Positions 10,870 to 19,333 of a DNA stretch of 64,000 nt are shown here, piece after piece. The position numbers and the translations under genes are program-made. Under the pieces are notes generated by a model, which saw only the letters and a list, made by a program, of their open reading frames with translations, did not search any database and had not been told where the DNA came from. The stretch's first letter is position 1. Each line of letters begins with the position of its first letter. Source of the stretch: Lachnospiraceae bacterium (lineage in GTDB: Bacteria > Bacillota > Clostridia > Lachnospirales > Lachnospiraceae); NCBI GenBank assembly GCA_021770785.1, contig JAETQH010000003.1, forward strand, positions 62,001 through 126,000, in the 5' to 3' direction.

Positions 10870-10899
10870 TTGACGAAGACCGCATTACGGTGATAGGAT
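10870..10899 (+). promoter_or_regulatory. Putative promoter of the MNT/HEPN pair
   Basis: TTGACG (10870-10875) and TAGGAT (10894-10899) are spaced by 18 bases and point at the nucleotidyltransferase gene 43 bases downstream. The spacing is acceptable but the -10 is weak. Confidence 0.45.
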
Positions 10900-10942
10900 A
10901 AGGCATGAAAAAGGTTTTTGAGTAGCAGAAAGGGATAGAAAT

Positions 10943-11251
10943 ATGCTGATGAAAGAAATGATAAATACAGGGGTTGATATAGTTGTCTGGAAAGAAATAG
11001 AACAATTTGTCGAAAAATACAAAATACAAAAGGTAATTTTATTTGGTTCAAGGGTGCGGGGAGATTATCGGAAAACCAGTGATATTGATTTAGCAGTATA
11101 CGGGGGCGACGTGGCAGCATTTATGCTGGATGTGGACGAGGAAACATCCACGTTGCTGAAATTTGACATTGTGAATATGGATAAACCGGTACAGGAGCAG
11201 CTAAGACAGTCTATTAGGAAAGAAGGAAGGGTAATTTATGAAAAAGTATGA
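10943..11251 (+). CDS. MNT-type minimal nucleotidyltransferase (antitoxin-like)
   Basis: This 102-residue protein is a minimal nucleotidyltransferase of the DNA polymerase beta superfamily. The G-S-x10-D-x-D motif is intact (GSRVRG at 35-40, Asp47 and Asp49 in SDIDLA), and a third acidic residue, Asp75, lies in LLKFDIV. Such proteins pair with HEPN partners. In characterised HEPN/MNT (type VII) modules the MNT enzyme silences the toxin by adding AMP. It overlaps the next gene by 14 bases, which supports translational coupling. AAAGGGA lies 7 bases before the ATG. Confidence 0.85.
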   Translation: MLMKEMINTGVDIVVWKEIEQFVEKYKIQKVILFGSRVRGDYRKTSDIDLAVYGGDVAAFMLDVDEETSTLLKFDIVNMDKPVQEQLRQSIRKEGRVIYEKV

Positions 11252-11630
11252 GAATTTTTGTGCAGCATTGAAAAATTTGAAAGATATTTATAATTATGAA
11301 GAACCATACACTAATGTTGTTTTAACAGGATTAGCAGCTTTATATGAGATATGCTTTGAACAGTCGTGGAAGGCAGTAAAAGAGATATTAGAGCTGAATG
11401 GATTTCCAGAAGGAAAGACAGGTTCTCCCAAGCAGATTTTAAAAACAGCATATCAGGCAGGTATGATTAAAGATGAAAAAATATGGGTAGAAGCGTTGGC
11501 AACCAGAAATAGCGTGGCACACGCATATAATCAGGCAGTTGCATTAGATATTGTCAGAGCAACGAAGAAAAAGTATTATCAGATGTTCTGCGATTTAAAA
11601 GACGAGTTGGACACAAATTGGATGAATTAG
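11238..11630 (+). CDS. HEPN-family protein, nucleotidyltransferase partner (toxin-like)
   Basis: This 130-residue, all-helical protein belongs to the HEPN / nucleotidyltransferase substrate-binding (HI0074-like) family. The HEPN signature R-x4-H is present as RNSVAH (Arg90, His95). In active HEPN toxins this pair forms the ribonuclease site at the dimer interface. The order is nucleotidyltransferase first and HEPN second with overlapping frames, as in known two-gene modules. An alternative is that the protein only presents a substrate to the transferase and is not toxic. The pair sits between luxS and the nucleosidase homologue. Confidence 0.8.
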   Translation: MKKYENFCAALKNLKDIYNYEEPYTNVVLTGLAALYEICFEQSWKAVKEILELNGFPEGKTGSPKQILKTAYQAGMIKDEKIWVEALATRNSVAHAYNQAVALDIVRATKKKYYQMFCDLKDELDTNWMN

Positions 11631-11648
11631 AAATAAGGCAGGTACAAA

Positions 11649-12413
11649 ATGCAGAAATATGATTTTAAAACACAGCCCTCTATTTTAATACAGGGAGCGA
11701 TGGATACGGAAACGGAATATCTGATTGAAAAATTAGAGGGACGGGAAAAAATCACTCTTGGGAACTGGGAATTTCATACCGGGTTCCTGGGAAAATACAG
11801 GGAGCCGGTGATTATCTCAAAAACTTATCAGGGTATGGTAAACGCAGCGGCAGCCAGCAGCCTCGCCCTGGCATGTTTTTCTCCGAAAACGGTGATCAAT
11901 CAGGGGATTGCGGGGGGACATGATACCTCTTTTCACAGAGGAGATGTTGTGATAGGGGAAAAGGTAGTTCCCATGGGAGCGATGGTGCGCAGATACGCTC
12001 CCCATGGAGCAGGCATCAGCGAGACGGATTTTGAACCGCTGCCCATTGAAATTTTTGACAAAGGTTTGGGAAAAACCAGAAAAGTGGTGGATTTTCCCTG
12101 TGATGAAAGGCTTATCGCCATAGCAGAGCAGATGGAAGCAGGGCTTACAGCGGGGCGGGGGGTGTTAGGCTCGGCAGACGAGTGGAATAACCAGATAGAC
12201 AGGATAGCCCTGCTTCGGGAACGGTATCACACAACGGCGGAGGATATGGAGTCGGCGGCTCCCGCAGAATTATGCCTCTCCTATGGGATCCCTTTTATCG
12301 CAATCCGGATTCTGTCCAATTCCGTTGTAAACGGAGAGGAATTTGACGAGTCCGTGGGCTTAGAGGGACAAAAATTTGTGCTGCGGTTTGTGGAGGCATT
12401 GCAGGGCCTATGA
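11649..12413 (+). CDS. MTA/SAH nucleosidase-family protein with Asn at the catalytic Asp position
   Basis: This 254-residue protein has the phosphorylase/nucleosidase fold of PNP_UDP_1. GAMDTETE contains a Glu21 matching the acid Glu12 of E. coli Pfs, GIAGG is at about 86-90, and DMESAA at 199-204 supplies the ribose-binding Met and Glu. In Pfs the purine-contacting aspartate sits in RAISD; here the equivalent segment reads RILSNS, putting Asn224 at that position. The substrate may therefore not be MTA or SAH, or catalysis may be changed. Proximity to luxS would fit the activated methyl cycle. The stop overlaps the next start by 4 bases (ATGA), so it is translated together with the sensor kinase. 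Confidence 0.75.
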   Translation: MQKYDFKTQPSILIQGAMDTETEYLIEKLEGREKITLGNWEFHTGFLGKYREPVIISKTYQGMVNAAAASSLALACFSPKTVINQGIAGGHDTSFHRGDVVIGEKVVPMGAMVRRYAPHGAGISETDFEPLPIEIFDKGLGKTRKVVDFPCDERLIAIAEQMEAGLTAGRGVLGSADEWNNQIDRIALLRERYHTTAEDMESAAPAELCLSYGIPFIAIRILSNSVVNGEEFDESVGLEGQKFVLRFVEALQGL

Positions 12414-14596
12414 AAAAAAGAATAGGGCAGTGCATCAGGAAAAGGGCGGGCAGGGGGCTTACATTAGCGGCGGCAATGTTGTTACTGATGTCCGGCAGCG
12501 TGCAGGCAGCGGAATGGGAGCCTGTAACCATAGATTTTACAGAAGAGGAAAAGGAATTTATTGAAAATTCCGGGGAAGTTACGGTTGCCTTTATTCCCGA
12601 CCGGGCGCCGCTTTCGAACATAGACCAGAAAGGGGAAATCACCGGAATTACCGTAGATATCCTTAACATGATAGAAAAACGCAGCAACATTCATTTCCGG
12701 TATGAAATGATGCCCTCGGGAATGCGGGTGGTGGAATATATAGAGCAGCACCCGGAGCAGCTGGTGGCAGGGGTGCTTTCCGACAGCAGGGAGTTTGTGG
12801 ATGAAAAATATCTGCTGACGGACGATATCTATTCCGATGATGTGGCGTTAGTGTGCAAGGCGGGCATTGACTACGAAATAGATGCAAAGGATGGCAGCTA
12901 CCAGCTGGCGATTCCCAAAAATTATGCCACCTTTGAGCATTATGTAAAGGAGCAGTTCCCCCAGTTTGAGGTTGTTATGGTGGATTCCACGTTAGAGTGT
13001 ATCCGGATGGTGGAAAACGGGGAGGTGGATGTGGCGGCGCAGAATGTGAGGGTGCTAGAGCCCCTTCTTTCAGATCCGCATTTTGAAGATATTACCGTGC
13101 TGCCTACCTTTTTTATGAGGGAAAATACAGCCATTGTCTCCGGGGTTTCGGAAGACCATCAGATTCTCACCGGAATTTTAAATAAATGTATCGCCACGAT
13201 TTCCGAAACAGAAATTTCCCAGTTTACTGTGGATCATACGGTGGCAAGTGTGTACCGTATGACGTTCTCGGATGTGCTGTACCAGTTCCGTTACCCTTTT
13301 ATTGCCATTGGAGTGCTGGTCTTAACACTGCTTGCCCTAATGGGGGCGTTTCAGGTATCGAAAAAGCAAAGTTTTGTACTTCTGGAAGAAAAGAATAAAG
13401 AACTGGCGGAGGCGGTGGAGCAGGCGGAACGTGCCAATGCGGCAAAAAGCGAATTTCTGGCAAGGATGAGCCACGAAATCCGTACGCCGATGAATACCAT
13501 AGTGACGTTGACAGAACTGGCAAAGGAACAGCAGGCGCAGCCGCAAAAGTTAAAAGAGGATTTAGAAAAAATTCAGGTATCTTCCAAACTGCTGTTAAAT
13601 ATTATCAATGACGTTCTTGATATGTCTGCCATAGAACTGCACAAAATGAAAACCGCCAAAAAGCTTTTTGACATGCAGGAGCTGATTGGTTCCATTGCCA
13701 CGGTTTATGAGTCGGAATGCAGGCAGAAGCATATCACATTCGGCTTAGAGATGAAAATGGCGGATGGGTATGTGTTGGGAGATGCCATCAGGGTGCAGCA
13801 GATTATTATGAATCTGCTTTCTAATGCCTATAAGTTTACGCCGGAGGAGGGTGAAATCAGGGTTACGGTAAAGGAGATTCCCACGGAGAAAAAAAATGAG
13901 GCTTATTACAAATTTGAGGTCAGGGATAACGGTGAGGGAATCACGGAGGAAATGCAGCAGCGGTTGTTTCTGCCCTTTGAGCAGGAGCGGGCAGACACCT
14001 ACCATCAATATGGAGGCAACGGTCTCGGGCTTGCCATTGTAAAAAATTTAGTGGAGCTGATGAAGGGAACCATTGCCTGTGAATCCCGAAAGGGGGAGGG
14101 CACAGTATTTACGGTGATATTGCCTTTTGAACTTGCCCCGGAGGAAACTTCCAAAGAGGAAAAGAAGGGGAAGGACAAGCAGGTAGAAGTCGAGAAAAAA
14201 CAGTATGATTTTGGAGGAAAAACCGTACTTTTGGCAGAAGATACGGAGATGAATGCGGATATCACCAGAGATTTATTAGAGCTGGTTCATTTAAAAACTG
14301 TCTGGGCACGGGACGGGGAAACAGCGGTAAGGCTGTTCGAAGCCTCCGCCCCGGGAGAAATTGCAGCGGTGCTGATGGATATCCACATGCCGAAAATGAG
14401 CGGTTATGAGGCAGCCCGGGCAATCCGCTCCATGGAGCGCCCCGACGCTGCGGAAGTACCGATTTTCGCCATGACGGCGAGTGCTTTTGAGGAAGATATC
14501 AAAGAATCGCGAAATGCGGGCATGAATGAGCATATTGCAAAGCCGGTGGATATTTATCTGCTGTATGCACTTCTTGCAAAATTTTTGCAAAAATAA
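12410..14596 (+). CDS. Hybrid sensor histidine kinase with periplasmic-binding-like sensor
   Basis: This 728-residue membrane kinase has a signal sequence ending near VQAAEW, then a type 3 solute-binding-like sensor domain (about 40-285) outside the membrane. One transmembrane helix follows at about 293-315 and a short coiled coil. The HisKA domain has the phospho-acceptor His355 in SHEIRTP. The ATPase domain shows NLLSNAYKFT, DNGEGI and GNGLGL. A C-terminal receiver domain has the phospho-acceptor Asp657 in LMDIHMP. The SBP_3-like sensor suggests an amino-acid or related small ligand. No response regulator with an output domain is encoded nearby. Overlap with the nucleosidase homologue suggests a functional link. 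Confidence 0.9.
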   Translation: MKKRIGQCIRKRAGRGLTLAAAMLLLMSGSVQAAEWEPVTIDFTEEEKEFIENSGEVTVAFIPDRAPLSNIDQKGEITGITVDILNMIEKRSNIHFRYEMMPSGMRVVEYIEQHPEQLVAGVLSDSREFVDEKYLLTDDIYSDDVALVCKAGIDYEIDAKDGSYQLAIPKNYATFEHYVKEQFPQFEVVMVDSTLECIRMVENGEVDVAAQNVRVLEPLLSDPHFEDITVLPTFFMRENTAIVSGVSEDHQILTGILNKCIATISETEISQFTVDHTVASVYRMTFSDVLYQFRYPFIAIGVLVLTLLALMGAFQVSKKQSFVLLEEKNKELAEAVEQAERANAAKSEFLARMSHEIRTPMNTIVTLTELAKEQQAQPQKLKEDLEKIQVSSKLLLNIINDVLDMSAIELHKMKTAKKLFDMQELIGSIATVYESECRQKHITFGLEMKMADGYVLGDAIRVQQIIMNLLSNAYKFTPEEGEIRVTVKEIPTEKKNEAYYKFEVRDNGEGITEEMQQRLFLPFEQERADTYHQYGGNGLGLAIVKNLVELMKGTIACESRKGEGTVFTVILPFELAPEETSKEEKKGKDKQVEVEKKQYDFGGKTVLLAEDTEMNADITRDLLELVHLKTVWARDGETAVRLFEASAPGEIAAVLMDIHMPKMSGYEAARAIRSMERPDAAEVPIFAMTASAFEEDIKESRNAGMNEHIAKPVDIYLLYALLAKFLQK

Positions 14597-14625
14597 CGGA
14601 ACTGTGTTATGATATTTTCTAGTGC

Positions 14626-14683
14626 GCCAAAAGCCGCCTAAGCAGCAGGGAGCATTGGACGGAAAGCTGTGGCGGCATTTGGC
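14626..14683 (+). other. Long-loop hairpin upstream of prmA
   Basis: A 13-bp stem with one mismatch (14626-14638 with 14671-14683) encloses 32 bases in the gap before prmA. It has no T-run. It may insulate prmA from the kinase transcript. Confidence 0.35.
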
Positions 14684-14718
14684 AGAAAGGTTCGGAGAGA
14701 AAGAGTGAGGGCGGCATT

Positions 14719-15705
14719 ATGAAATGGAAAAAATATACCATTGAGACAACAACGGCGGCAGAGGATTTTATGAGCTCCATGCTGATGGAGCTTGGCATCG
14801 AGGGAGTGGAGATTGAGGATAATATTCCCCTTTCTAAGGAGGATCAGGCGGATATGTTTATTGATTTTCTGCCGGAGCTTCCACCGGATGACGGCGTGGG
14901 CTATGTGAGCTTTTATCTGGAGGATAACGGGGAGGACTACACGGAGCTTTTAAAGAAGGTGAAAACAGAACTGGAAAATCTGCGGAAAATCGTAGATGTG
15001 GGAAGCGGTGTGATTACCTCCGACGAAACCGAGGATTTAGACTGGATCAATAACTGGAAAAAGTTTTTCAGCTCCTTCTATATTGATGATATTTTAATCA
15101 AACCCACCTGGGAGGAATTAAAGGAAGAGGATAAGGACAAATTCCTCATTGAGATTGATCCCGGTGTTTCCTTTGGGACCGGAAAGCATGAAACCACCCA
15201 GCTTTGTATTAGACAGCTGTTAAAATATATCCGTGGAAATAAGGATTTTCAGCCGGAGAAGACAGCGCCGAAGGTGCTAGACGTGGGCTGTGGCAGTGGT
15301 ATTCTGTCCATTGTGGCGTTAAAATTAGGTGCTTCGGAAGTGGTGGGGACAGACCTTGACCCGGACTGCATGACCTCCACCCATGACAACATGGAAGTCA
15401 ACCATTTAGATTTAAGCAAGGGAACCTTCTATGTGGGAAATCTCATTGATGACACCGCTCTGCAGGAAAAAGTCGGCACGGAAGAGTACGATATCGTGGT
15501 GGCAAATATTTTGGCGGACGTGATTATTCCCATGGCTCCGGTGATTCCGGCACGACTGAAAAAGGGAGGCTATTTTATCACCTCCGGTATCATTGATTTT
15601 AAGGAAAATGCTGTGAAAGAAGCCGTTGAAAATGCCGGGCTTAAGGTGGTGGAAATCAACCGTCAGGGCGAATGGGTGAATATTACGGCATGTAAGGAAG
15701 CATAA
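14719..15705 (+). CDS. prmA: Ribosomal protein L11 methyltransferase
   Basis: PrmA trimethylates lysines of ribosomal protein L11. The 328-residue sequence has the N-terminal L11-recognition domain, then a class I methyltransferase domain: DPGVSFGTGKHETT, VLDVGCGSGILSI (motif I), and VVANILADVI (the N-I-L motif of PrmA). The C-terminus RQGEWVNITACK is typical. In many Firmicutes prmA directly follows dnaJ; here about 5 kb separate them. rsmE starts 18 bases downstream, so the two form an operon. Confidence 0.96.
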   Translation: MKWKKYTIETTTAAEDFMSSMLMELGIEGVEIEDNIPLSKEDQADMFIDFLPELPPDDGVGYVSFYLEDNGEDYTELLKKVKTELENLRKIVDVGSGVITSDETEDLDWINNWKKFFSSFYIDDILIKPTWEELKEEDKDKFLIEIDPGVSFGTGKHETTQLCIRQLLKYIRGNKDFQPEKTAPKVLDVGCGSGILSIVALKLGASEVVGTDLDPDCMTSTHDNMEVNHLDLSKGTFYVGNLIDDTALQEKVGTEEYDIVVANILADVIIPMAPVIPARLKKGGYFITSGIIDFKENAVKEAVENAGLKVVEINRQGEWVNITACKEA

Positions 15706-15723
15706 CAAGGAAATGAGGACAGG

Positions 15724-16470
15724 ATGTATCAGTTTTTTGTAGAGGATTGGCAGATTGCCGATTCGGCTGTGACGATTGAGGGCAGTGATGTCAACCATAT
15801 CAGAAATGTACTCCGAATGAAAGCCGGGGAAAAAGTGAGAATCAGTACCTCTTCCGGGAAAAATTATTTCTGCCGCCTGTCGGAAATCGGCGAAGCAATG
15901 GTGCAGGCAGATATTTTAGAAGAGCTTTCGGAGGGGACGGAGCTGCCGAATAAAATTTATCTGTTCCAGGGGCTGCCTAAGGGTGACAAAATGGAGCTGA
16001 TTATTCAGAAGGCGGTGGAATTAGGCGCATACGAAATGATTCCTGTGTCCATGAAAAACTGCGTGGTAAAATTAGATGCCAAAAAGGCGGAGAATAAAGT
16101 GAGACGCTGGCAGGAGATTGCCAAAAGCGCTGCAAAGCAGTCAAAACGCAGCCTGATACCGGAAATATGTACTCCCCTTACCTATCGGCAGGCAGTGGAA
16201 GCGGCAAAGGAATTGGATGTAGTATTTATCCCTTATGAAAATGAGCGGGGAATGGCGGCAACCAGAGAGGCGGTGGAGCAGCTTAAGGCAGGGCAGAGCA
16301 TCGGAATTTTTATCGGACCGGAGGGCGGATTTGCCCCGGAGGAAATCGAACTGGCAAAAAAGGAAGGAATGCAGCTGATTTCCCTCGGAAAACGGATTTT
16401 GCGGACGGAAACCGCCGGGCTTGCCGCGCTGGCGGTGCTGGCTTATCATTTGGAAACGTTGGATTTTTAG
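15724..16470 (+). CDS. rsmE: 16S rRNA (uracil-1498-N3)-methyltransferase
   Basis: RsmE is a SPOUT-class methyltransferase that modifies U1498 of 16S rRNA. The 248-residue protein starts with a PUA-like domain (HIRNVLRMKAGEKV) and continues with the trefoil-knot domain, including IGPEGGFAPEEIE and LGKRILRTETAGLAAL, the SAM-binding knot motifs. Length is normal. It lies between prmA and the cysteine desulfurase with short gaps, an order seen widely in Firmicutes for prmA-rsmE. Confidence 0.96.
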   Translation: MYQFFVEDWQIADSAVTIEGSDVNHIRNVLRMKAGEKVRISTSSGKNYFCRLSEIGEAMVQADILEELSEGTELPNKIYLFQGLPKGDKMELIIQKAVELGAYEMIPVSMKNCVVKLDAKKAENKVRRWQEIAKSAAKQSKRSLIPEICTPLTYRQAVEAAKELDVVFIPYENERGMAATREAVEQLKAGQSIGIFIGPEGGFAPEEIELAKKEGMQLISLGKRILRTETAGLAALAVLAYHLETLDF

Positions 16471-16496
16471 ACCGACAGTTAGAAAGAGTGAAAAAC

Positions 16497-17651
16497 ATGC
16501 AGGCATATTTAGATAATTCAGCCACCACCCGCTGCAGTGAGCGGGCACGGGATATCATGGTGAAAGTATTGACGGAGGATTTCGGAAATCCCTCCTCCCT
16601 TCATACCATGGGGATGACGGCGGAAGGCTATATCAAAAAGGCAAAGGAGCAGATTGCCAAAACCCTGAAAGCGGAAGCAAAGGAAATTCTCTTCACCTCC
16701 GGCGGAACGGAATCCAACAATCTGGCGTTGATAGGGACGGCGCTTGCTAATAAACGTGCCGGAAACCATATCATTACTACCTCTATTGAGCATGCCTCCG
16801 TCTCGGCAGTGGCAGCTTATTTAGAGGAAATGGGGTTTTGTGTCACCTATTTAAAGGTGGATAAGGACGGCTTGATTTCGTTGGAGGAATTGAGGGAAGC
16901 GGTGTGTGAGGACACGATTCTTGTTTCCCTGATGATGGTAAACAACGAAATCGGCGCAGTAGAGCCCATTGAAGAAGCGGTAAAAATCATCAAAGCGAAA
17001 AATCCCAAAACCCTGGTGCATGTGGATGCCATCCAGGCCTATGGAAAATACCGTATCTGCCCGAAAAAGCTGGGCATTGATTTGCTTTCTGTCAGCGGAC
17101 ATAAAATCCATGCCCCCAAGGGAACAGGATTTTTATATATCAAAGACAAGACCAAGATAAAGCCCATAATTTACGGCGGCGGCCAGCAGAAGGGAATGCG
17201 CTCCGGCACGGAAAATGTTCCGGGGGCTGCAGCCCTTGGAATGGCGGCAGAGGAAATTTATGAGAATTTTGACGAAAAAATCGAACATCTTTATTCCCTG
17301 AAAGAGCGTTTTATTAAAGGGGTCACTGAAATCGAAGGGGTTGCCATAAACGGAAAAACAGGGCGTGATTCTGCCCCGCACATTGTCAGCGTCAGCATAG
17401 ACGGCGTCCGCAGCGAGGTCATGCTCCATTCCTTAGAGGAAAAGGAGATTTATGTCTCCGCCGGAAGCGCCTGTTCCTCCAACAAGCCCGCCCCCAGCAA
17501 AACCCTGCAGGGCATAGGCTTGCCTAAGGCACAGCTAGAGAGCACCATCCGTTTCAGCTTTTGCGTAGATACCACGGAAGAAGAGATAGACTACGCCATT
17601 GCGGCGCTGAAGGAGATTGTTCCGTTCCGCAGGAAATTTATCCGTAAATAG
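16497..17651 (+). CDS. Cysteine desulfurase (NifS/IscS family), ThiI partner
   Basis: This is a PLP enzyme of about 384 residues that removes sulfur from cysteine to form a persulfide. The PLP lysine is Lys203 in SGHKIHAPKG and the persulfide cysteine is Cys326 in SAGSACSS. The N-terminal YLDNSATT motif fits the family and supports ATG 16497 rather than the GTG three codons upstream. It sits directly before thiI, as in many Firmicutes where a dedicated desulfurase supplies ThiI for 4-thiouridine in tRNA. A role in iron-sulfur clusters is possible but less likely, because no scaffold gene is nearby. Confidence 0.93.
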   Translation: MQAYLDNSATTRCSERARDIMVKVLTEDFGNPSSLHTMGMTAEGYIKKAKEQIAKTLKAEAKEILFTSGGTESNNLALIGTALANKRAGNHIITTSIEHASVSAVAAYLEEMGFCVTYLKVDKDGLISLEELREAVCEDTILVSLMMVNNEIGAVEPIEEAVKIIKAKNPKTLVHVDAIQAYGKYRICPKKLGIDLLSVSGHKIHAPKGTGFLYIKDKTKIKPIIYGGGQQKGMRSGTENVPGAAALGMAAEEIYENFDEKIEHLYSLKERFIKGVTEIEGVAINGKTGRDSAPHIVSVSIDGVRSEVMLHSLEEKEIYVSAGSACSSNKPAPSKTLQGIGLPKAQLESTIRFSFCVDTTEEEIDYAIAALKEIVPFRRKFIRK

Positions 17652-17674
17652 TACTATACTTTTGTCAGGAAACA

Positions 17675-17709
17675 GCCCAAGATGCCTGAACATATCCGGC
17701 ATCTTGGGC
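17675..17709 (+). other. Hairpin between the desulfurase gene and thiI
   Basis: A perfect 12-bp GC-rich stem (17675-17686 with 17698-17709) around an 11-base loop fills the gap 28 bases before thiI. There is no T-run, so it may be a partial terminator or an RNA stability element. Confidence 0.5.
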
Positions 17710-17737
17710 GTACCTTATCGAGAAAAAGGAGAACCAT

Positions 17738-18922
17738 ATGTACAAAGCATTTTTGATTAAATACGCAGAAATCGCCATTAAAGGCAAAAACCGTTACCTC
17801 TTCGAGGACGCATTGGTAAGCAGGATGAACCATGCCTTAAAAAAAGTAGAAGGAACCTTTAAAATCCGCAAGGAGCAGGGGCGTATCTATGTGGAAACTG
17901 AGGGAAACTTTGATTTTGACGAGGCAGTGGAGGCACTAAAGTGTGTGTTTGGTATCGTAGGAATCTGCCCGGTGGTGATATTAGAGGACGAGGGTTTCGA
18001 TAAACTGGCAGAGGAAGTCATCCGTTACATTGACATGGCTTACCCGGACAAAAACTTTACCTTTAAAGTCAACGCCCGCCGTGCAAGAAAAAATTATCCT
18101 CTGGAGTCCATGGAAATCAATGCCAAAATGGGAGAGCGTATCTTAGAAGCCTATCCCGGCTTAAAGGTAGATGTCCACAAACCGGATGTCATGATAAACA
18201 TCGAAATCCGCAGCCAGATTAATCTCTATTCCACCGTAATCCCCGGCCCCGGCGGTATGCCTGTAGGCACCAACGGCAAAGCTATGCTGCTGCTTTCCGG
18301 CGGTATCGACAGCCCGGTGGCAGGCTACATGATTGCCAAAAGAGGGGTGACCATAGATGCCACCTATTTCCATGCGCCCCCCTATACCTCAGAGCGGGCG
18401 AAACAAAAGGTGGTGGATTTAGCAAAAATCGTGGCAAGATATTCCGGCCCCATCAATCTGCATGTGGTAAACTTCACTGACATTCAGCTTTACATTTACG
18501 AGCAGTGTCCCCACGAAGAGCTTACCATCATCATGCGCCGTTACATGATGAAATTAGCGGAGCACTTTGCCAAAGAAAATAAGTGCCTCGGTCTGATTAC
18601 CGGAGAGAGTATCGGCCAGGTGGCAAGTCAGACCATGCAGTCTTTAGCGGCCACCAACGAGGTCTGCACCATGCCGGTGTACCGCCCGTTAATCGGATTT
18701 GATAAACAGGAGATTGTGGAGATTTCCGAAAAGATAGATGCTTATGAGACTTCCATTCTGCCCTTTGAGGACTGCTGTACCATTTTTGTGGCAAAGCATC
18801 CGGTGACAAAACCGAGCCTGAATGTGATTCACAATGATGAGCGTAAGCTGGAAGAGAAAATTGATGAACTGATGAAGCAGGCGATTGATACGGTGGAAGT
18901 GATTCATATTGATGGGGAATAG
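17738..18922 (+). CDS. thiI: tRNA 4-thiouridine synthetase ThiI
   Basis: ThiI adenylates U8 of tRNA and transfers sulfur to make 4-thiouridine; it can also support thiamine thiazole synthesis. The 394-residue protein has the N-terminal ferredoxin-like and THUMP domains, then the PP-loop SGGIDS at 187-192 in the AANH domain, with the CTIFVAKHP segment near the end. It lacks the C-terminal rhodanese domain of E. coli ThiI, as is usual in Firmicutes, so sulfur must come directly from the desulfurase encoded just upstream. Confidence 0.96.
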   Translation: MYKAFLIKYAEIAIKGKNRYLFEDALVSRMNHALKKVEGTFKIRKEQGRIYVETEGNFDFDEAVEALKCVFGIVGICPVVILEDEGFDKLAEEVIRYIDMAYPDKNFTFKVNARRARKNYPLESMEINAKMGERILEAYPGLKVDVHKPDVMINIEIRSQINLYSTVIPGPGGMPVGTNGKAMLLLSGGIDSPVAGYMIAKRGVTIDATYFHAPPYTSERAKQKVVDLAKIVARYSGPINLHVVNFTDIQLYIYEQCPHEELTIIMRRYMMKLAEHFAKENKCLGLITGESIGQVASQTMQSLAATNEVCTMPVYRPLIGFDKQEIVEISEKIDAYETSILPFEDCCTIFVAKHPVTKPSLNVIHNDERKLEEKIDELMKQAIDTVEVIHIDGE

Positions 18923-18934
18923 CCTATAAACAAA

Positions 18935-18965
18935 AAACCACAAAGAGTAAATCTCTCTGTGGTTT
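18935..18965. terminator. Terminator between thiI and the HPr-like gene
   Basis: A 13-bp stem with one mismatch (18935-18947 with 18953-18965) has a strong T-run when read on the minus strand, so it mainly ends the HPr-like transcript. It can also stop thiI transcription. Confidence 0.8.
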
Positions 18966-19000
18966 ATGTTTGAAACACTGGTATAAATATGTACGAGTAA

Positions 19001-19231
19001 TTAGATTAAGTATGGTTTTAAAGTTTCCATAATCTCATCAATATTGCTCTCAGCATGAATCGCTAAATCAATCGGTTTAGATAAATCTAAGCTGAAGATA
19101 CCCATGATAGATTTTGCATCAATGACATATCTGCCAGAGATTAAATCAAAATCAAATTCATACTGTGTGATAGCATTGACAAAGGATTTTACCTTGTCAA
19201 TAGAATTTAAAGAAATCTGTACTGTTTTCAT
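19001..19231 (-). CDS. HPr-like protein lacking the PTS histidine
   Basis: This 76-residue protein has the HPr fold pattern. The regulatory serine motif KSIMG is intact (Ser41, matching Ser46 of HPr). Without gaps, the position of His15 falls on Ser10 and the IHARP motif is absent. It therefore cannot pass phosphate from enzyme I to PTS transporters by the normal route. The state resembles Bacillus Crh, which keeps Ser46 and acts with CcpA in catabolite repression. A role as an HPr-kinase substrate is inferred. GGAGG lies 9 bases upstream of the ATG, and the gene has its own promoter and terminator. Confidence 0.8.
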   Translation of the reverse strand: MKTVQISLNSIDKVKSFVNAITQYEFDFDLISGRYVIDAKSIMGIFSLDLSKPIDLAIHAESNIDEIMETLKPYLI

Positions 19232-19273
19232 AGCGAAAAACCTCCTTAAAGATTAACTATTGAAGTTACTCTT

Positions 19274-19302
19274 ATACTAAAGGTTTTTTGTGGAAAAGTC
19301 AA
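19274..19302 (-). promoter_or_regulatory. Promoter of the HPr-like gene
   Basis: On the minus strand TTGACT (19297-19302) and TAGTAT (19274-19279) are separated by 17 bases, about 43 bases before the HPr-like start. Confidence 0.65.
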
Positions 19303-19333
19303 CAGTAAATGTAAACGGAGGGAAAGTAAAGTA

